Shown here: in pieces, positions 21,059 to 31,849 of the stretch | Layout: the number at the start of each line of letters is the position of its first letter | How positions within the stretch are numbered: the stretch's first letter is position 1 | Source: Acanthaster planci | Lineage: Eukaryota > Echinodermata > Asteroidea > Valvatida > Acanthasteridae | Direction: 5' to 3' | DNA length: 41,782 nt | Assembly (NCBI RefSeq): GCF_001949145.1 | Contig: NW_019091646.1 | Coordinates: 195,560 to 237,341 of the forward strand | Translations under genes and position numbers: made by a program | The notes under the pieces: model-generated | Databases searched by the model: none | The model's input: only the letters and a program-made list of their open reading frames with translations | Told to the model about the DNA's origin: nothing

Positions 21059-21936
21059 CCATGTTACGAGCGGAGAACGCACGGCAGAAGAAAAATCAAA
21101 AGACCAGAACCAGGACACTAAAGATACGAGCAAAGAACAATAAAGGAACTAATTTGGAATAACATTTAATCATAAACTGAAATCAGCAAAGCAGTAAATT
21201 AAAACAAATTAAATTTAGTGGTTTGCTGCAACACAAACTTCTCATGCAAGAACACCGTGAATTTGAACAGTCAAAAGCATAAAATCAAATTATTTACATT
21301 AGCACAGCCAAGCACAATTAATTACAATGAAAATTAGCAAGCCGGCAAAAAGAACATATTAATACGCAATGAGGCAAATTATATTGATGAAGATGTAGAA
21401 CAAATGTGCACAACACAAATGGGCTTTTTGTCAGAAGAGGAAGAAGAAGGAAGAAGAAAAAAATAGAGCTTATCTGTCTCATGCAGGCCTCGATCTTGAG
21501 GGAAAAAGGGGCAGGCCACTTTGGCCTTACCTTCATCAAATTTCAACAGGGCACCAGGCCAGCTCAAGGGGGCACCAAGGCCAATTATTTTGAAACCTTT
21601 GATTTACATTTTCGACAACCAGTCATGTCATGAGTAGGCCTATAAGCTATTCAGTTCTTGTACACCATGCCATCCCCTCTTCAATAAATGGCATTTATCA
21701 TGCTGCTATTATTTGTCGTATTCCCAGTATGAAATTGTAATGTTCATTTTTAATTAATTACAATTACCCAGACGATTTTTTCCTTCTGAATCCAGCCCCT
21801 GAATTTAATGCTTGCTTAAATTTTGTATCCCTTTTCCATTAAAATTCAAGGATTCCTAACCCCCTTAAACTAAGTTTAAAATATAATAGTGTTTATCCTT
21901 TTGTTTAAATGAAATGGGGATCCTTTTTAAATGTTT
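21059..21936. other. No gene; A-rich junction remnant
   Basis: 21385-21480 resembles the A-rich tail and junction of the composite repeat ('gtgcacaacacaaatgggct', then 'agagcttatctgtct'). The rest shows no feature I can support. Confidence 0.45.
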
Positions 21937-22662
21937 ACTGTAAACTCCGGTCAAGTCGGCACCGTGCAACTTCTAAGTCGGCCTTCTGATAAAAGTACTG
22001 ATTGTGTGTTGATGCATTTCCAATTGATAATTTTTCAGCGGGCTTTTATAAGCCGTCCTTTTCGTCCAAGTCGGCTCTCATTTCCTTTTCCACAAAACCA
22101 AAAAAATCCTCGGTATAAAGTGGGCTGCAAATAAACAAACGATTTCCGGAGCTTCGTTGTTGATAAGGACGTAGAGTATGCCTACAAGTACATGTACATA
22201 TACATTGCGCATGTGCGAGCACGACCACAAAGGGGTTTCCCCAATATTTGCATCAATACCAGTACCTCCTCTAGTGCACGCGCATGCGCTGTCCCTTTTT
22301 GGGGGTCGCCCAATTGAACAAAGTTTTACTTGCAACCGGCCCCCGAAGAACCCGCATGCACATGCGCCGGTTCATGACGTGCGCTGTGTGTGCTAGCATT
22401 ATGTCTGTACAAATGGCATGCACGGGTCGTCCTCAGTACAGACGGAGCGATGATCAAAATCAAGGACAAACTTACCTGAATCGACAACGGAGATAGAAAT
22501 AAACCAGGGCAAATCAAAGCAATTAAACTGGTGCAATGAATTATATGGATGGTATTAAGGCAGCACGCCACGTAAGTCGGCAAGCAACACATGTCAGCAT
22601 TTCGAAGTCATTTTTTTTTTTTCGATTCAAGACTCAGTGCCGACTTTGCCAGAGTTTACGAG
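21937..22662. mobile_element. pogo/Tigger-like non-autonomous element
   Basis: Positions 21940-21962 (GTAAACTCCGGTCAAGTCGG then CAC) are repeated inverted at 22637-22659, with 20 of 23 matches. The word AAGTCGGC recurs inside at about 21953, 21976, 22069 and 22573, and inverted at the right end. Such subterminal repeats are known in pogo/Tigger-type elements. No transposase frame is present. The exact termini and target duplication could not be fixed. The interior holds NRF1-like words (GCGCATGCGC at about 22280) and, on the minus strand, a donor-like TTCAG|GTAAGT near 22475. Confidence 0.6.
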
Positions 22663-22999
22663 TTTATAAATACTTTATCCCTACTTTTTTCTAGAAAACA
22701 GGTTTTCAAGCTTCTGGCACTTTGAGCCCTCCCGTAAGAAAGCATCCTTTTAACATTTTTTTATACGATCATACGATTGCGACGGCAGGTTTTGAGATAT
22801 AGGCCTACACCTAGCGAATGGTCAAAACTTATTTTTAACACAATAAGCGCTTGCCTGGTTTCCGACTTACATGTACATGTAGCTGTGCAACTTTGCATTC
22901 AAAATACGCTGCTCACAGGTGCAGCGCTGATAATGATATCCAAAGCTGCGTTCGCATGGTTACTTCCGATAACCCAAGTGTGGATGCGCACGCATTACA

Positions 23000-23060
23000 C
23001 TCGGGTCAGGCGTATACTCCTAATTCTCTGTGAAGGGGAGTATACTCTTGCTGACCCGAG
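23000..23060. repeat. Long hairpin, 61 nt
   Basis: CTCGGGTCAG then GTATACTCC (23000-23020) faces GGAGTATACTC then CTGACCCGAG (23037-23060) across a 16-nt loop. Pairing is near complete with a 2-3 nt internal loop. It lies in otherwise unannotated DNA between the pogo-like element and the next array. It could be a foldback MITE core or a structured RNA. Confidence 0.75.
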
Positions 23061-23264
23061 GACGGTAATCCTGCCGTTCGTGCGCTCAGGATAGTACTCA
23101 GCTTAGCATTAGTAGTTCACTTGAACACAGCCCAAAAGGTTGACCTTCCCCAATTCGAAATCGCACTGCATATGCACTGGCTTACATGGTACACTCTCAT
23201 TCCACATACAGCTGGCTGCAAAGGGAGAAGGACACGTGGCCAATGGCCGTGGTGGCCGCAGTAA

Positions 23265-23330
23265 AGATCGAGGCCTGCTGTTGGCCAACAGAACAGAGGG
23301 TTTTTTGCATTCCTTTGTCAATTTGAACAA
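23265..23330 (+). repeat. Composite-repeat junction
   Basis: 'ctgttggccaacagaacaga' then 'gggttttttgc' matches the junctions at 16550, 27380 and 29610. CTGTTGGCCAACAG is a perfect 14-nt palindrome. Confidence 0.65.
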
Positions 23331-23339
23331 CCAATCTAC

Positions 23340-23712
23340 TGCACAAACTTGATGGCGTCATTATTTCATCATGACCATTTGGGTCCAAGGTTTCAACCCA
23401 ATCAGGCATACACTACAGGAAATAACTTGTTTTAAATAAATGTAATTTGACTCCACATTTGATCTTATCATCACATCAAGTAAATTTTCTTCCTTTCCTT
23501 GATATCTGCAAAGTTTCAAATCAATGGGATGTGTACTCCAGGAGATATAGGGCTTTGAACAGTGCACCTTTAATGTCACGTGACTCGTTTGCTGATGATG
23601 TTGTCATCGCCTGAGGTCAATCTCTGTTTATAAACCTTCCCTTCCTTACTATCTGCAAGGTAAATGTACCAACCCTATCAGGCATGTCCAATATAAAATA
23701 CAATACAAACCA
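23340..23712 (-). repeat. 146-bp repeat array, inverted
   Basis: About 2.5 units with the standard blocks. The terminal unit ('ttataaaccttcccttcctta') is the same variant that ends the arrays at 16.9 and 28.2 kb. Confidence 0.8.
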
Positions 23713-24439
23713 TTATTGTTATAGCGGAAAAGATACAGATTAGAGATTTTAAACATTAGTCCCTTTTGGCCTTCCATACAATGCGATCTGCTCTCAGAAC
23801 CACGTGCTCGTTATTTTGGCAGGTCCTGAGTACAACGCCCTACACACTGTGCTTTGCCTGCCACATGATACAGGCAGATATTGCGTGTCCGCACACACAT
23901 CGGCCAATGCACAGTATGCGAATGGGATTTTCGAGTTCGCAAATATTGTAAGGGGTGTTCGTCGTCGGCATGTCACCTGTGTGAAGAAGTACACCATTTA
24001 TGCACACCATGCAGCTGACTTCAATGTTTTAGCTATTGTCTAATGAACAATTCACGCTTAAATCTATTATGGTTGATTTTTTACCGAATTTGGAAGATTA
24101 AAGGAACTTTTAATCGTAACTTCTGATCTGATGATGTTATCGGCCCCAAATTTCACACGTGTTGACTGGGTGCAGATCATCATACGTGTCAATTTTCAGG
24201 CGATTGTGACAACCTTTGCCACAGACATTTATTCAAAATTAATTTTTCAGAATTTTTAACCTGTCGCTAGAGGGTGCTCGATGATTACATGACATCCTCA
24301 GTAAGTAATTTGAAGAATACTATACCCCAACAAACTAAGGGACGGAATCAAAAATACAGAGTTATACATAACGGGTTTGCCCCTTACCCAACATATATTA
24401 ATAAGCACTGTATGCTCAGTGCTTGTCCGAGAGCTAGCG

Positions 24440-24495
24440 AAAAAAAAAAACCTCACAAGCTTACTCGGGTGGGACTTGAACCCACGACCTCCTGC
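24440..24495 (-). other. tRNA-derived SINE fragment (Pol III B box, T arm)
   Basis: On the minus strand GTGGGTTCAAGTCCCAC forms a tRNA T arm with a 5-bp stem and 7-nt loop. It includes a B box close to GGTTCRANNCC and is followed by an acceptor-like CCGAGTA and, shortly after, a T11 run that would end Pol III transcription. The 5' half (A box) would fall in the assembly gap. It is a SINE body rather than a functional tRNA as far as visible. Confidence 0.7.
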
Positions 24496-24559
24496 NNNNN
24501 NNNNNNNNNNNNNNNNNNNNNNNNNNNNNNNNNNNNNNNNNNNNNNNNNNNNNNNNNNN
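24496..24559. other. Assembly gap (64 N)
   Basis: Unknown sequence inside the MITE, next to the SINE-like piece. It was probably unresolved because of the repeat. Confidence 1.
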
Positions 24560-24889
24560 AAACGAAGCAGCGGGTACCGCTGCTCTTCGGAACAGGGGTG
24601 AACGGGAAGGCGTGCAGAACGGAAGAGAACGCGTGCCGAAGCATGCGAACGGTCTCTGTATTTTGATCCCATCCCTAACACAGTTGAAAATAGCTGGATA
24701 CCTATTACCACTTTTAAACAATAAGCCCACTTCCAGTTTCAACCGGAAGGAAGGGTTACATGATTTGACCCACACCAGAAAAAATGAAGACCCGATTTTA
24801 CCTTGGCACTTGTTGCAAACAGAATGCTGGGGGAAGCCACGATTGATTTTATATGGATTTTAAAATAATCAACGTAATATTTAAATATT

Positions 24890-25250
24890 CCAAATTTAAT
24901 AATAAATCACTTGATGATGTTATTGTGACGTTATTATTTCAGTATTATCTTTGCTTCAAGGTTTTTCCTTGGTGTAACTTTGATGACATTTGAATGTTGC
25001 TGAACAATCAAAATGTTGCCTTGAATATGTGTACAAATTTAATGGGCTGAAATAAATATTGAAAAATCAATAATAAATTGTTTGATGACATCATCATGAC
25101 GTCATGTTTTAAGGACCATCTACACATAAGGGTCCCTCATTGCTACAAGTTTGATGAAGATCCAAAGCTGCAAAAGTGGTGAAGTCGTGTACAGAAAAAA
25201 AGGTGCACAAAGTGAATCGGTTTTGAGCAGAAGATGGAAAAAAAACTAGA
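24890..25250 (+). repeat. Long-unit CRE-type array
   Basis: Two units with 'aataaatattgaaaaatcaa', 'gatgacatcatcatgacgtc' and 'aagggtccctcattgctaca', ending in an A-rich tail at about 25190-25245. Confidence 0.8.
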
Positions 25251-25285
25251 GGTGGTGTTTGTGAACAAACACAAGCTGTTTCAGA
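25243..25285 (+). repeat. Composite-repeat junction with hairpin
   Basis: 'aactagaggtggtgtttgtg' then 'aacaaacacaagctgtttc'. GTGTTTGT and ACAAACAC (25255-25272) pair around a 2-nt centre. It is the forward-orientation match of 9990-10007. Confidence 0.75.
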
Positions 25286-25539
25286 GTTGGCTGTTTTAGT
25301 CAAATCGTATTATAAAAGAAGAATGTTTACAAAATAGATTTGATATGATATTACAGTTTCATTGAATACAGCTGTTGCCAAAATATTGGCTATATGTCTT
25401 TGTAGAAAATCACTTTGACAGAAAAACTAAAATCATTAATAAATTCATCGATGTCATCATGACATCATTTTAACTGTATCATATCACCATTTGAGTCCAT
25501 CCTTGATGCAACTATTATGAAAAAAGAGCAATATCTTTT

Positions 25540-26060
25540 AAAGGTTGCACATTCCATCCTGATAAGCCATGCATGCAATACATGTAGATAACTTTTAATG
25601 GCACGTGACCTGTCACATGATGTAATCATCATCATCACATGAGATCAATATTGCTCTAAAATACTTTTTTCCAGTTACATGCAAAGTTACAACACGATTG
25701 GACGTGTACTTCAGGAGATAAAGAACTTTAAAGATGGTACATATAGTGTCACGTGACATTTCATGTGATATCACCATCACATCAGGTCAACAGTCCTCTA
25801 AAACACTTCGTCATGAGGTTATATGCAAGGTTTCTACCCTATTGCCTTGTATTTTAAGAGAAACGGGACATTAAAAAGTGCACGTTTAAAGTCACGTGAC
25901 TTGTCACGTGATATCATCACACGAGGTCACTTTTCCTTTAGAACACTTTGCTTTAAAGTTATAACACAGTCGGACATGTACCTGTACATTAGAAGTAATA
26001 ATACTTTAAAGATTGCACCTTTACTGTCACGTGACATGTCACATGATTTATCGTTACAAC
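25540..26060 (-). repeat. 146-bp repeat array, inverted, diverged
   Basis: About 3.5 units, more diverged than its neighbours, with conserved 'gtcacgtgac' E-box dyads near 25604, 25749, 25893 and 26027, about 135-145 bp apart. Confidence 0.8.
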
Positions 26061-26079
26061 ATTGAACTAGTTCTGAGAC

Positions 26080-27250
26080 CCCTGTTTGCTTCACGATCTT
26101 CCTTCAGTGTAAGTTCCATGCGTATATAATATTGCTAAATTGGAAAAATATACCTGAAAATCTGTGCGCAAAGTCTACGGAGGACAAAACGTGTGCAAAG
26201 TCTAAGGGCAAATATCAATTATTCCAAAAACAATGACAAATAAACTAATGATGTCATCATTGATATCAAAATACCTACATCATGTGTTAGCTTGGGTCAA
26301 TCCTTGATGAAACTGAACTAAAGATCGAACTTTATATAGTGACTAATACCGTTCCTTGACATCTGTGTGCAAAGTCAATGGGACGTACACTCGTTTGCAG
26401 AAACACTGCTCCTTTAAGTTCATGTCACATGATTTCGTGCTTAAACTGAACAATTTTTACAAAATATTACTTCATAAGCACACTCTTAGGCATATTTCAA
26501 ATCAAATAACAGAGTGTGAAGTACCCGATTTCTCTTTCATTTTTATAGCAATCTTGAGCCAAAGTTAAAGACTACTCATTCACTTGTGTTGAGTAGAAAA
26601 ACGTGTACAAAACCTATGGAGAAAAAGAAAATATTAAAAAATCAATGTAAATAAGGTGATGACGTCATCCTTTTGCAATAAATCTGTATCAGAATCTTTG
26701 TTGGCTATCACTTTGGGAATGATTAAACATTGCAAAGTTACCAAAATTGTGGCTTGAAAAGTCAATGGGCTAAAAACGTGTGCAGGAAAACTGCTCCTCT
26801 AATTCCATATCAGTTGATTTTTGTCTAAACTGGAAAAAATTATGAAATATTATTTGATAATCTGACTCTTAGGTATATTTGCAATCGAACATAAAGGAAA
26901 ATTTAGTCTGATTTCTCTTTCGTTCTGGTAGTAATTGAAGTTGAGGACTGCTCAAGCAATTGTGTGTACAAACCCTACGGCAAAAAATTGAAGGTCAGGT
27001 ACAGTCTTAACGTTGTTGTGCAACAACACCATCTATGGTTCAATATAGAACAGTTTGTTGAAAATTTAGACCCCAGGCAGGTGTTAACGTAATTCTGCAA
27101 TAGCACCCTCATAACCTAATACAGGACAGTCTGAAAGCTATGTGAATCTGTGTACAAAGTCTATGGGAAAAATTAATTATTCAAAAATCAATAATAAATA
27201 AACTCATTAAGTTATCATTGTGAATTTCTTCTAGGACTGTCCTTGGATGG
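26080..27250 (+). repeat. Long-unit array with a direct duplication
   Basis: It carries 'aaaacgtgtgcaaagtctaa', 'aaaacgtgtacaaaacctat' and related phrases, with 'ggtgatgacgtcatcc' near 26658. At 27000-27130 two copies of a 75-bp phrase ('ttaacgt', 'tgcaa(c/t)a(a/g)caccatc' and 'aggacagt/gaacagt') lie in tandem. Confidence 0.7.
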
Positions 27251-27299
27251 TTGTTCAAATACCTACTGAGTTTGAAGTCTGATTTTCCTAACTGCCAAA

Positions 27300-27425
27300 G
27301 TGCTATGCCAGAAAAAAAAATTGCATGAATGAGAAAAAAAATTGAATGAATGAGAAAAAAAGGGAAAAACTAGAGCTTATCCGTCTGTTTACCAACAGAA
27401 CAGAGGGCCTTTTCGTATTCTTTGT
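27300..27425 (+). repeat. A-rich tail and junction
   Basis: Two copies of 'aaaaaaattg(c/a)atgaat' then 'gagaaaaaa' precede the junction 'actagagcttatccgtctgt'. In it CTGTT and AACAG pair around TACC. Confidence 0.7.
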
Positions 27426-27429
27426 ACAT

Positions 27430-28275
27430 TTGAACAATTAGGCCATCATCACATCAAGTCATTTTTCGTATATAACACCCCTCTTTTAAGTTATCTGCAA
27501 AAGTTTCAACCTGAAAGAACATGTACTTTTGGAGATATTGGGCTTTAAAGAGTGCACGTTTAATGTCATGTGACTTGTCTCCTGATAACGTCATTATCAC
27601 ATAACGTCAAAATTTCTCTAAAGCACTCCCTTTTCAAGATATCTGCAAGACTTGAAACAGATTGCACATGCACTTCAGGAGATAAAGGGATTTAAAGAGT
27701 GCACCTTTCATGTCAAGTGACTTGTCTCTTCATAGGGTCACCATCACATGAGATCAATATTCCTCTAAAGCACTCCTTTTTCAAGATATCTGCAATATTT
27801 GAACCTGATCAGACATGTACTTCAGGAGATATGGGGCCTAAAGGAGTGCACCTTTAATGTCGTATGACATGTCTCCTGATGACGTCATCATCACATAAAA
27901 TCAATATTCCTCTTAAGCACTCCATTTTCAAGATATCTGGAAGATTTAAACCCGATCAGACATGTACTTCAGGAGATATGGGGCCTTAAAGAGTGCGCCT
28001 TTAATGTCATGTGACTTGTCTCCTGATTACATTATCACATAACGTCAAAATTCCTCTAAAGCACTCCCTTTTCAAGATATCTGCAACATTTGAACCAAAT
28101 CGGATATACACTTCTGGAGATATTGTACTTTAAATGGTGCACCTTTAATGTCACGTGACCTGTCTGCTGATGGCATTGTCATCACGTGAGGTCAATTTCC
28201 GTTTGTAAACCTTCCCTTCCTAACTACCTGCAAGGTTTCAACCCAATCAGACATGTACATTACAATATACAAAAC
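27430..28275 (-). repeat. 146-bp repeat array with near-exact 147-bp phasing
   Basis: The phase word 'ggagat' or 'ggaga' occurs at 27531, 27678, 27825, 27972 and 28116, so successive intervals are 147, 147, 147 and 144 bp. Units contain 'gatgacgtcatcatcacat' (about 27876) or mutated versions, 'tcacgtgacctgtc' or 'tcatgtgacttgtctcctga', and 'tttcaagatatctgcaa'. Confidence 0.95.
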
Positions 28276-28309
28276 AAAACATCGCGGATTATCGTGGAAA
28301 TAGTCATTT

Positions 28310-29040
28310 TATAGATTTGTCCCTGTTAGCGTTCCATACAATGCAATCTGCTCTCAGCAGCAAGTGCTTGGCATTTTGCCAAGTCCTGAGTATATGCCCT
28401 ATGCACTTTGCGCCATCCACATGTATGTTTGCAGGCAGATATTGGGCGTCCACACACACAGCAGCCAATGCACAGTATGCGAATGGATATTCGAGTTGGC
28501 AGTTCATACTGTAAGGGATTTTTTGTCAACGGCGCTTCATGTATGTGAAGAAGTACATGTACACCAATTATAGTTTTAGCTATCATCTCATGCACAATTC
28601 ATGCTTGTATCTCTTTCAGTTGATTTTTTACATAATTTTGAAGAATACATGAAGTTTTTATTGTAACTTCTGACGTCTGATGACGTCATCAGCCCCAACC
28701 TTCACACACGTGTTTAACATGTTTACATCAATTTTCAGGCGATTCAAACGAACTTCGACACAGACATCTATTGAAAATTCAATTAATTAGGTGATGTCAT
28801 CAGTAGATGATTTGAAGAATACAATACCCCATCAGACTAACACCATTGAAAACAACTTGATACCTATACCTATTGCCATTTTTGAACAATAGACCACTTC
28901 CGGTTTCGACCGCAAGGAAGGGTCACGTGATTTGACCCACATGAGAACATTTCTGACCACATTTTATCCTGCCACTTGTTGCTAATAGAATGTTGCAGGA
29001 GGCCACGATTGATTTTATATGGATTTTAATAAATTTAACG
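28310..29040 (+). repeat. Composite-repeat central module, copy E
   Basis: Full block order as in copy B, including 'accacttccggtttcgaccg', 'tcacgtgatttgaccc' and 'catttt(a)tcctgccacttg'. Confidence 0.8.
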
Positions 29041-29400
29041 GAATATTTAAATATTCAATATTTAATAATAAATCACTTCATGACGTCATCATGACGTGAA
29101 TATTTCAGTATTATCTTCGTTTTATAGTCAGTGCATGCTGTAATTTTGACAACAATCAACGTTTACTGAAGTACCGGAATAGTGCCTCAGAAAGTGTACA
29201 AAGTGAATGGGCTGAAATAAATATTTAAAAATCAATAATAAATCACTTGATGACGTCATCATGACGTCATGCTTTGCGCCATACATCTATGCAATATTGA
29301 CTGTGCCTATGCCAACTTTGAATGTTGTGCGACAAAGGTTAATGGCAAAAGTCCTGCACACAAAAAAATGTGTGCAAAGTCTATGGGCTTTGGGCCCAAA
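29041..29400 (+). repeat. Long-unit array with paired CRE sites
   Basis: Two units. TGACGTCA lies at 29251-29258 and 29262-29269, and a similar pair with the second site mutated lies near 29082. Confidence 0.85.
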
Positions 29401-29645
29401 AAGAAGAACCCCCCAAAAAAATCCTGACTATTACAAAGGCTTTTTTGCCCCAAAAAAAGAACAGAAACAAGGCCTTTTTCGCAAAATGCAAAAAAGCCAA
29501 AAAAACGGAAGAAAAACAATTGCTGTTTCGGCAGACTGCCGAAACAGCTAAAAAAAAAAAAAAAGAAAATCAATAGCTGTTTCGGTCAACTGCTGAAACA
29601 GCTAACTAGAGGTCTGTCTGTGTAACAGAACAGAAGGCTTTTTCA
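29400..29645 (+). repeat. A-rich tail with two strong hairpins, then junction
   Basis: GCTGTTTCGGCAG (29522-29534), one A, then its exact complement (29536-29548) makes a 13-bp perfect stem. A second stem, AGCTGTTTCGG with CTGAAACAGCT (29575-29603), has one mismatch. The junction 'aactagaggtctgtctgtgt' follows. Upstream 'ggcctttttcgc' and 'gcaaaaaagcc' also pair. Confidence 0.85.
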
Positions 29646-29649
29646 ATAA

Positions 29650-30265
29650 ATTCAAGTCATTTACTTTAGACAAGACAGTTTCAGGCTCTGTCTTATCAAT
29701 ATTGCATTGTTATGTATCCTGGTGAATTTATCACTGGTTTGCCCTTAGACTGATGCATTTTATTAACATTGTATACTTTGAGTGTTTGTGAAACATCTCA
29801 GATTTATGTGGGTGGGACTGTAACCATGGATGAAGGAAACCTACATGTGCATGCTCAACCTTAAGTGCAGATATCTTGGATCAACTGGCTGGTGGGAAGT
29901 ACAGCAACCTCATGCAGTTTATTTTATGCACATAAGGTTGGGTCACAGTTTGTGATGGTTATTAACTACGTTCGTGAAAATGAATTCTATGAAAATCTAT
30001 TTTCTGTATGTGGATAACAATTTACATTTCATTTCATTAGGCAAGGTTCACAGACAGGTGTCTATTATTCTTACAAAGTAACATGAACTTCGTGTATTGT
30101 AATGCAGAAACTAGAGGTTCGACAGTTGTAAAAATAACCATGGGCTGTTTTGGGATTTTTGAGAAAGCAAACTATGACAAGTATCAGAACAGAAAGAAAA
30201 GGTTGACACTTCATTAATGTCACATAATTCAGTCAGACTGAGCTAAGTGCCAAAAAGTGGCTCCT
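29650..30265. other. No gene; spacer between arrays
   Basis: No array unit and no convincing frame. A copy of 'aactagaggttc' at about 30108 suggests a decayed junction. Confidence 0.45.
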
Positions 30266-30269
30266 TTGT

Positions 30270-31620
30270 ATGGGGCCTTTGCTTGGTATAACTTTGATGA
30301 CATTTGAAGTTAGCTCACAGACCAAAAATAGTGCCTTCAAAACTTGTAAAAAGTCTCCTGGATGATAAAAAGAATTGAAAAATCAATAATGAATCACACG
30401 ATGATGATCGATGAGAATCACACAATATAATCTTTTGATAAGGGCAGTTACTAGATGATACTTTGGTGACAATTCAGTTTTGCAAAATTGCCAAAATAGT
30501 GCTTTGAAAATGTATACCAAGTCAAAGGGATGAAATAAATGTTGAAAAATCAATCAAAAATAAGGTGATGATGTGATCATTACGTCATTCGTTTTCAATA
30601 AATCTTGCATCAGGGTCTTTGTTGCCTATCACTTTGACAACAATCAAAAATCGCATTTGTTTGCAGAAACACTGCTCCTCTAAGTTCATGTCACGTGATT
30701 TGCGCTTAAACAGAACTATTTTTATAAAATATTCAGACTCTTAGGCATATTTCAAATCATATAACAGAGCGCAAAGTACCGGATTTCTCTTTCGTTCTGA
30801 TAGTAATCTTGAGCCGAATTAAAGGTCTACTCGTTCACTCATGTTAAGTAGAAAAACATGTACAAACCAATGGGGAAATATTAATTACTCAAAAATCAAA
30901 ATAAAATACGGTGATGAGGTCATCATGATGTCATTCGGTTTCAATAAATCTTGCATCAGAGTCTTTGTTGACTATCACCATGATCACTTAATCGACGATC
31001 AAACATCATAAAGTTACCAAAATTGTGGCTCAAAAACATGTACAAAGTCAATGGGCCATAAACTTGTTTGCAGAAAAACTGCTCCTCTAAGTTCATGTCA
31101 CGTGATTTGCACTTAAACAGAACTATTTTTATAAATAATTACTTCATATTCAGACTCTTAGGCATATTTCAAATCAAATAACAGAGCGTGAAGTACCCGA
31201 TTTCTCTTTTGTTCTTAAAGTAATCTTGGGCCGAAGTAAAGGACTATCCGTTCACTTGTGTTAATTTGAAAAACGTTAACAAAACTATGGGTAAAAAGAA
31301 AATATTCAAAAATCAATGTAAAATAAGGCAATGACGTCATCGTGACGTCGTTCATTAACTATAAATCTTGCGTCAGGGTCTTTGTTGGCTATCACTTTAA
31401 AACTTTGATGACAATTGCGGATCGCCAAGTTACCAAAAACGTGTACAAAGTCGATGGGCTGAAAAAAACATTAGAAAATCAATAATAAATCACTTGATGA
31501 CGTCATTCTTTTATGACATCTATGCATAAGGGTCCTTCATTGGTACAAGTTTGATGATGATCCGAAGTTGTTCAGGGGGCTAAAGTTGTCGGCAGAAGAA
31601 ATGTACACAAAACAAATGGG
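30270..31620 (+). repeat. Long-unit CRE-type array, about eight units
   Basis: Recurring blocks are 'aaaacatgtacaaagtcaat', 'ggtgatg(a/t)(c/t)gtcatc', 'cttgc(a/g)tcaggg', 'tctttgttg(g/c)ctatcac', 'ctgctcctctaagttcatgt' and 'cacgtgatttgc'. It ends in an A-rich tail at 31615-31815 with 'gcgaaaaagcc' and 'ggcttttttgc' arms. Confidence 0.8.
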
Positions 31621-31849
31621 CTTTTGAGCAGAAGAAAAGTTGCGAAAAAGCCAAACAGAGAAGAGAAGTAATGCCTTTTTTGCAATTTTGAAAAAAGAGA
31701 AAAACAGAACAAAAAGAATGTCTTTTTCGCAAAAAGCCAAAAATCTTGACAAAAAGGATGGCTTTTTTGCATTTTGGAACAGAACATACATGTCTGGCTT
31801 TTTGCATTTCTAAGCTTTGAAATAAACAATTCCTAGCCATGTTTGCGTA

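Larger units (their letters stand above)
24339..24675. mobile_element. Harbinger-like MITE with nested tRNA-like SINE piece
   Basis: The left end GGGACGGAATCAAAAATACA and the right end (inward from 24675) GGGATGGGATCAAAATACAG form terminal inverted repeats of about 21 bp. TAA flanks both sides (24336-24338 and 24676-24678), a 3-bp target duplication typical of PIF/Harbinger. The element contains the 64-base assembly gap. Its right half is homologous to the fragment at 14135-14285. Confidence 0.85.
23750..24890 (+). repeat. Composite-repeat central module, copy D
   Basis: Same block order as copy B, split by a MITE at 24339-24675. The host sequence reads 'caaactaa' before and 'taacacagttgaaaa' after, against 'gactaacaccaatgaaaac' in the intact copy. 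Confidence 0.8.

Noticed and set aside
24274-24711. Open frames spanning the gap with RVGLEPTT or GSSPTRV motifs
   Set aside because: These peptides are well-known translations of the tRNA B-box region of SINEs, and the frames run through unknown bases.
27430-28275. CRISPR-like array
   Set aside because: Repeats are regular, but there are no short identical repeats separated by unique spacers. The whole 147-bp unit repeats and diverges, and the DNA is eukaryotic.
29261-29573. Lys-rich or Phe-rich frames on both strands
   Set aside because: They translate the A-rich tail of the composite repeat. Similar frames occur at 18.0-18.3 and 31.5-31.9 kb for the same reason.
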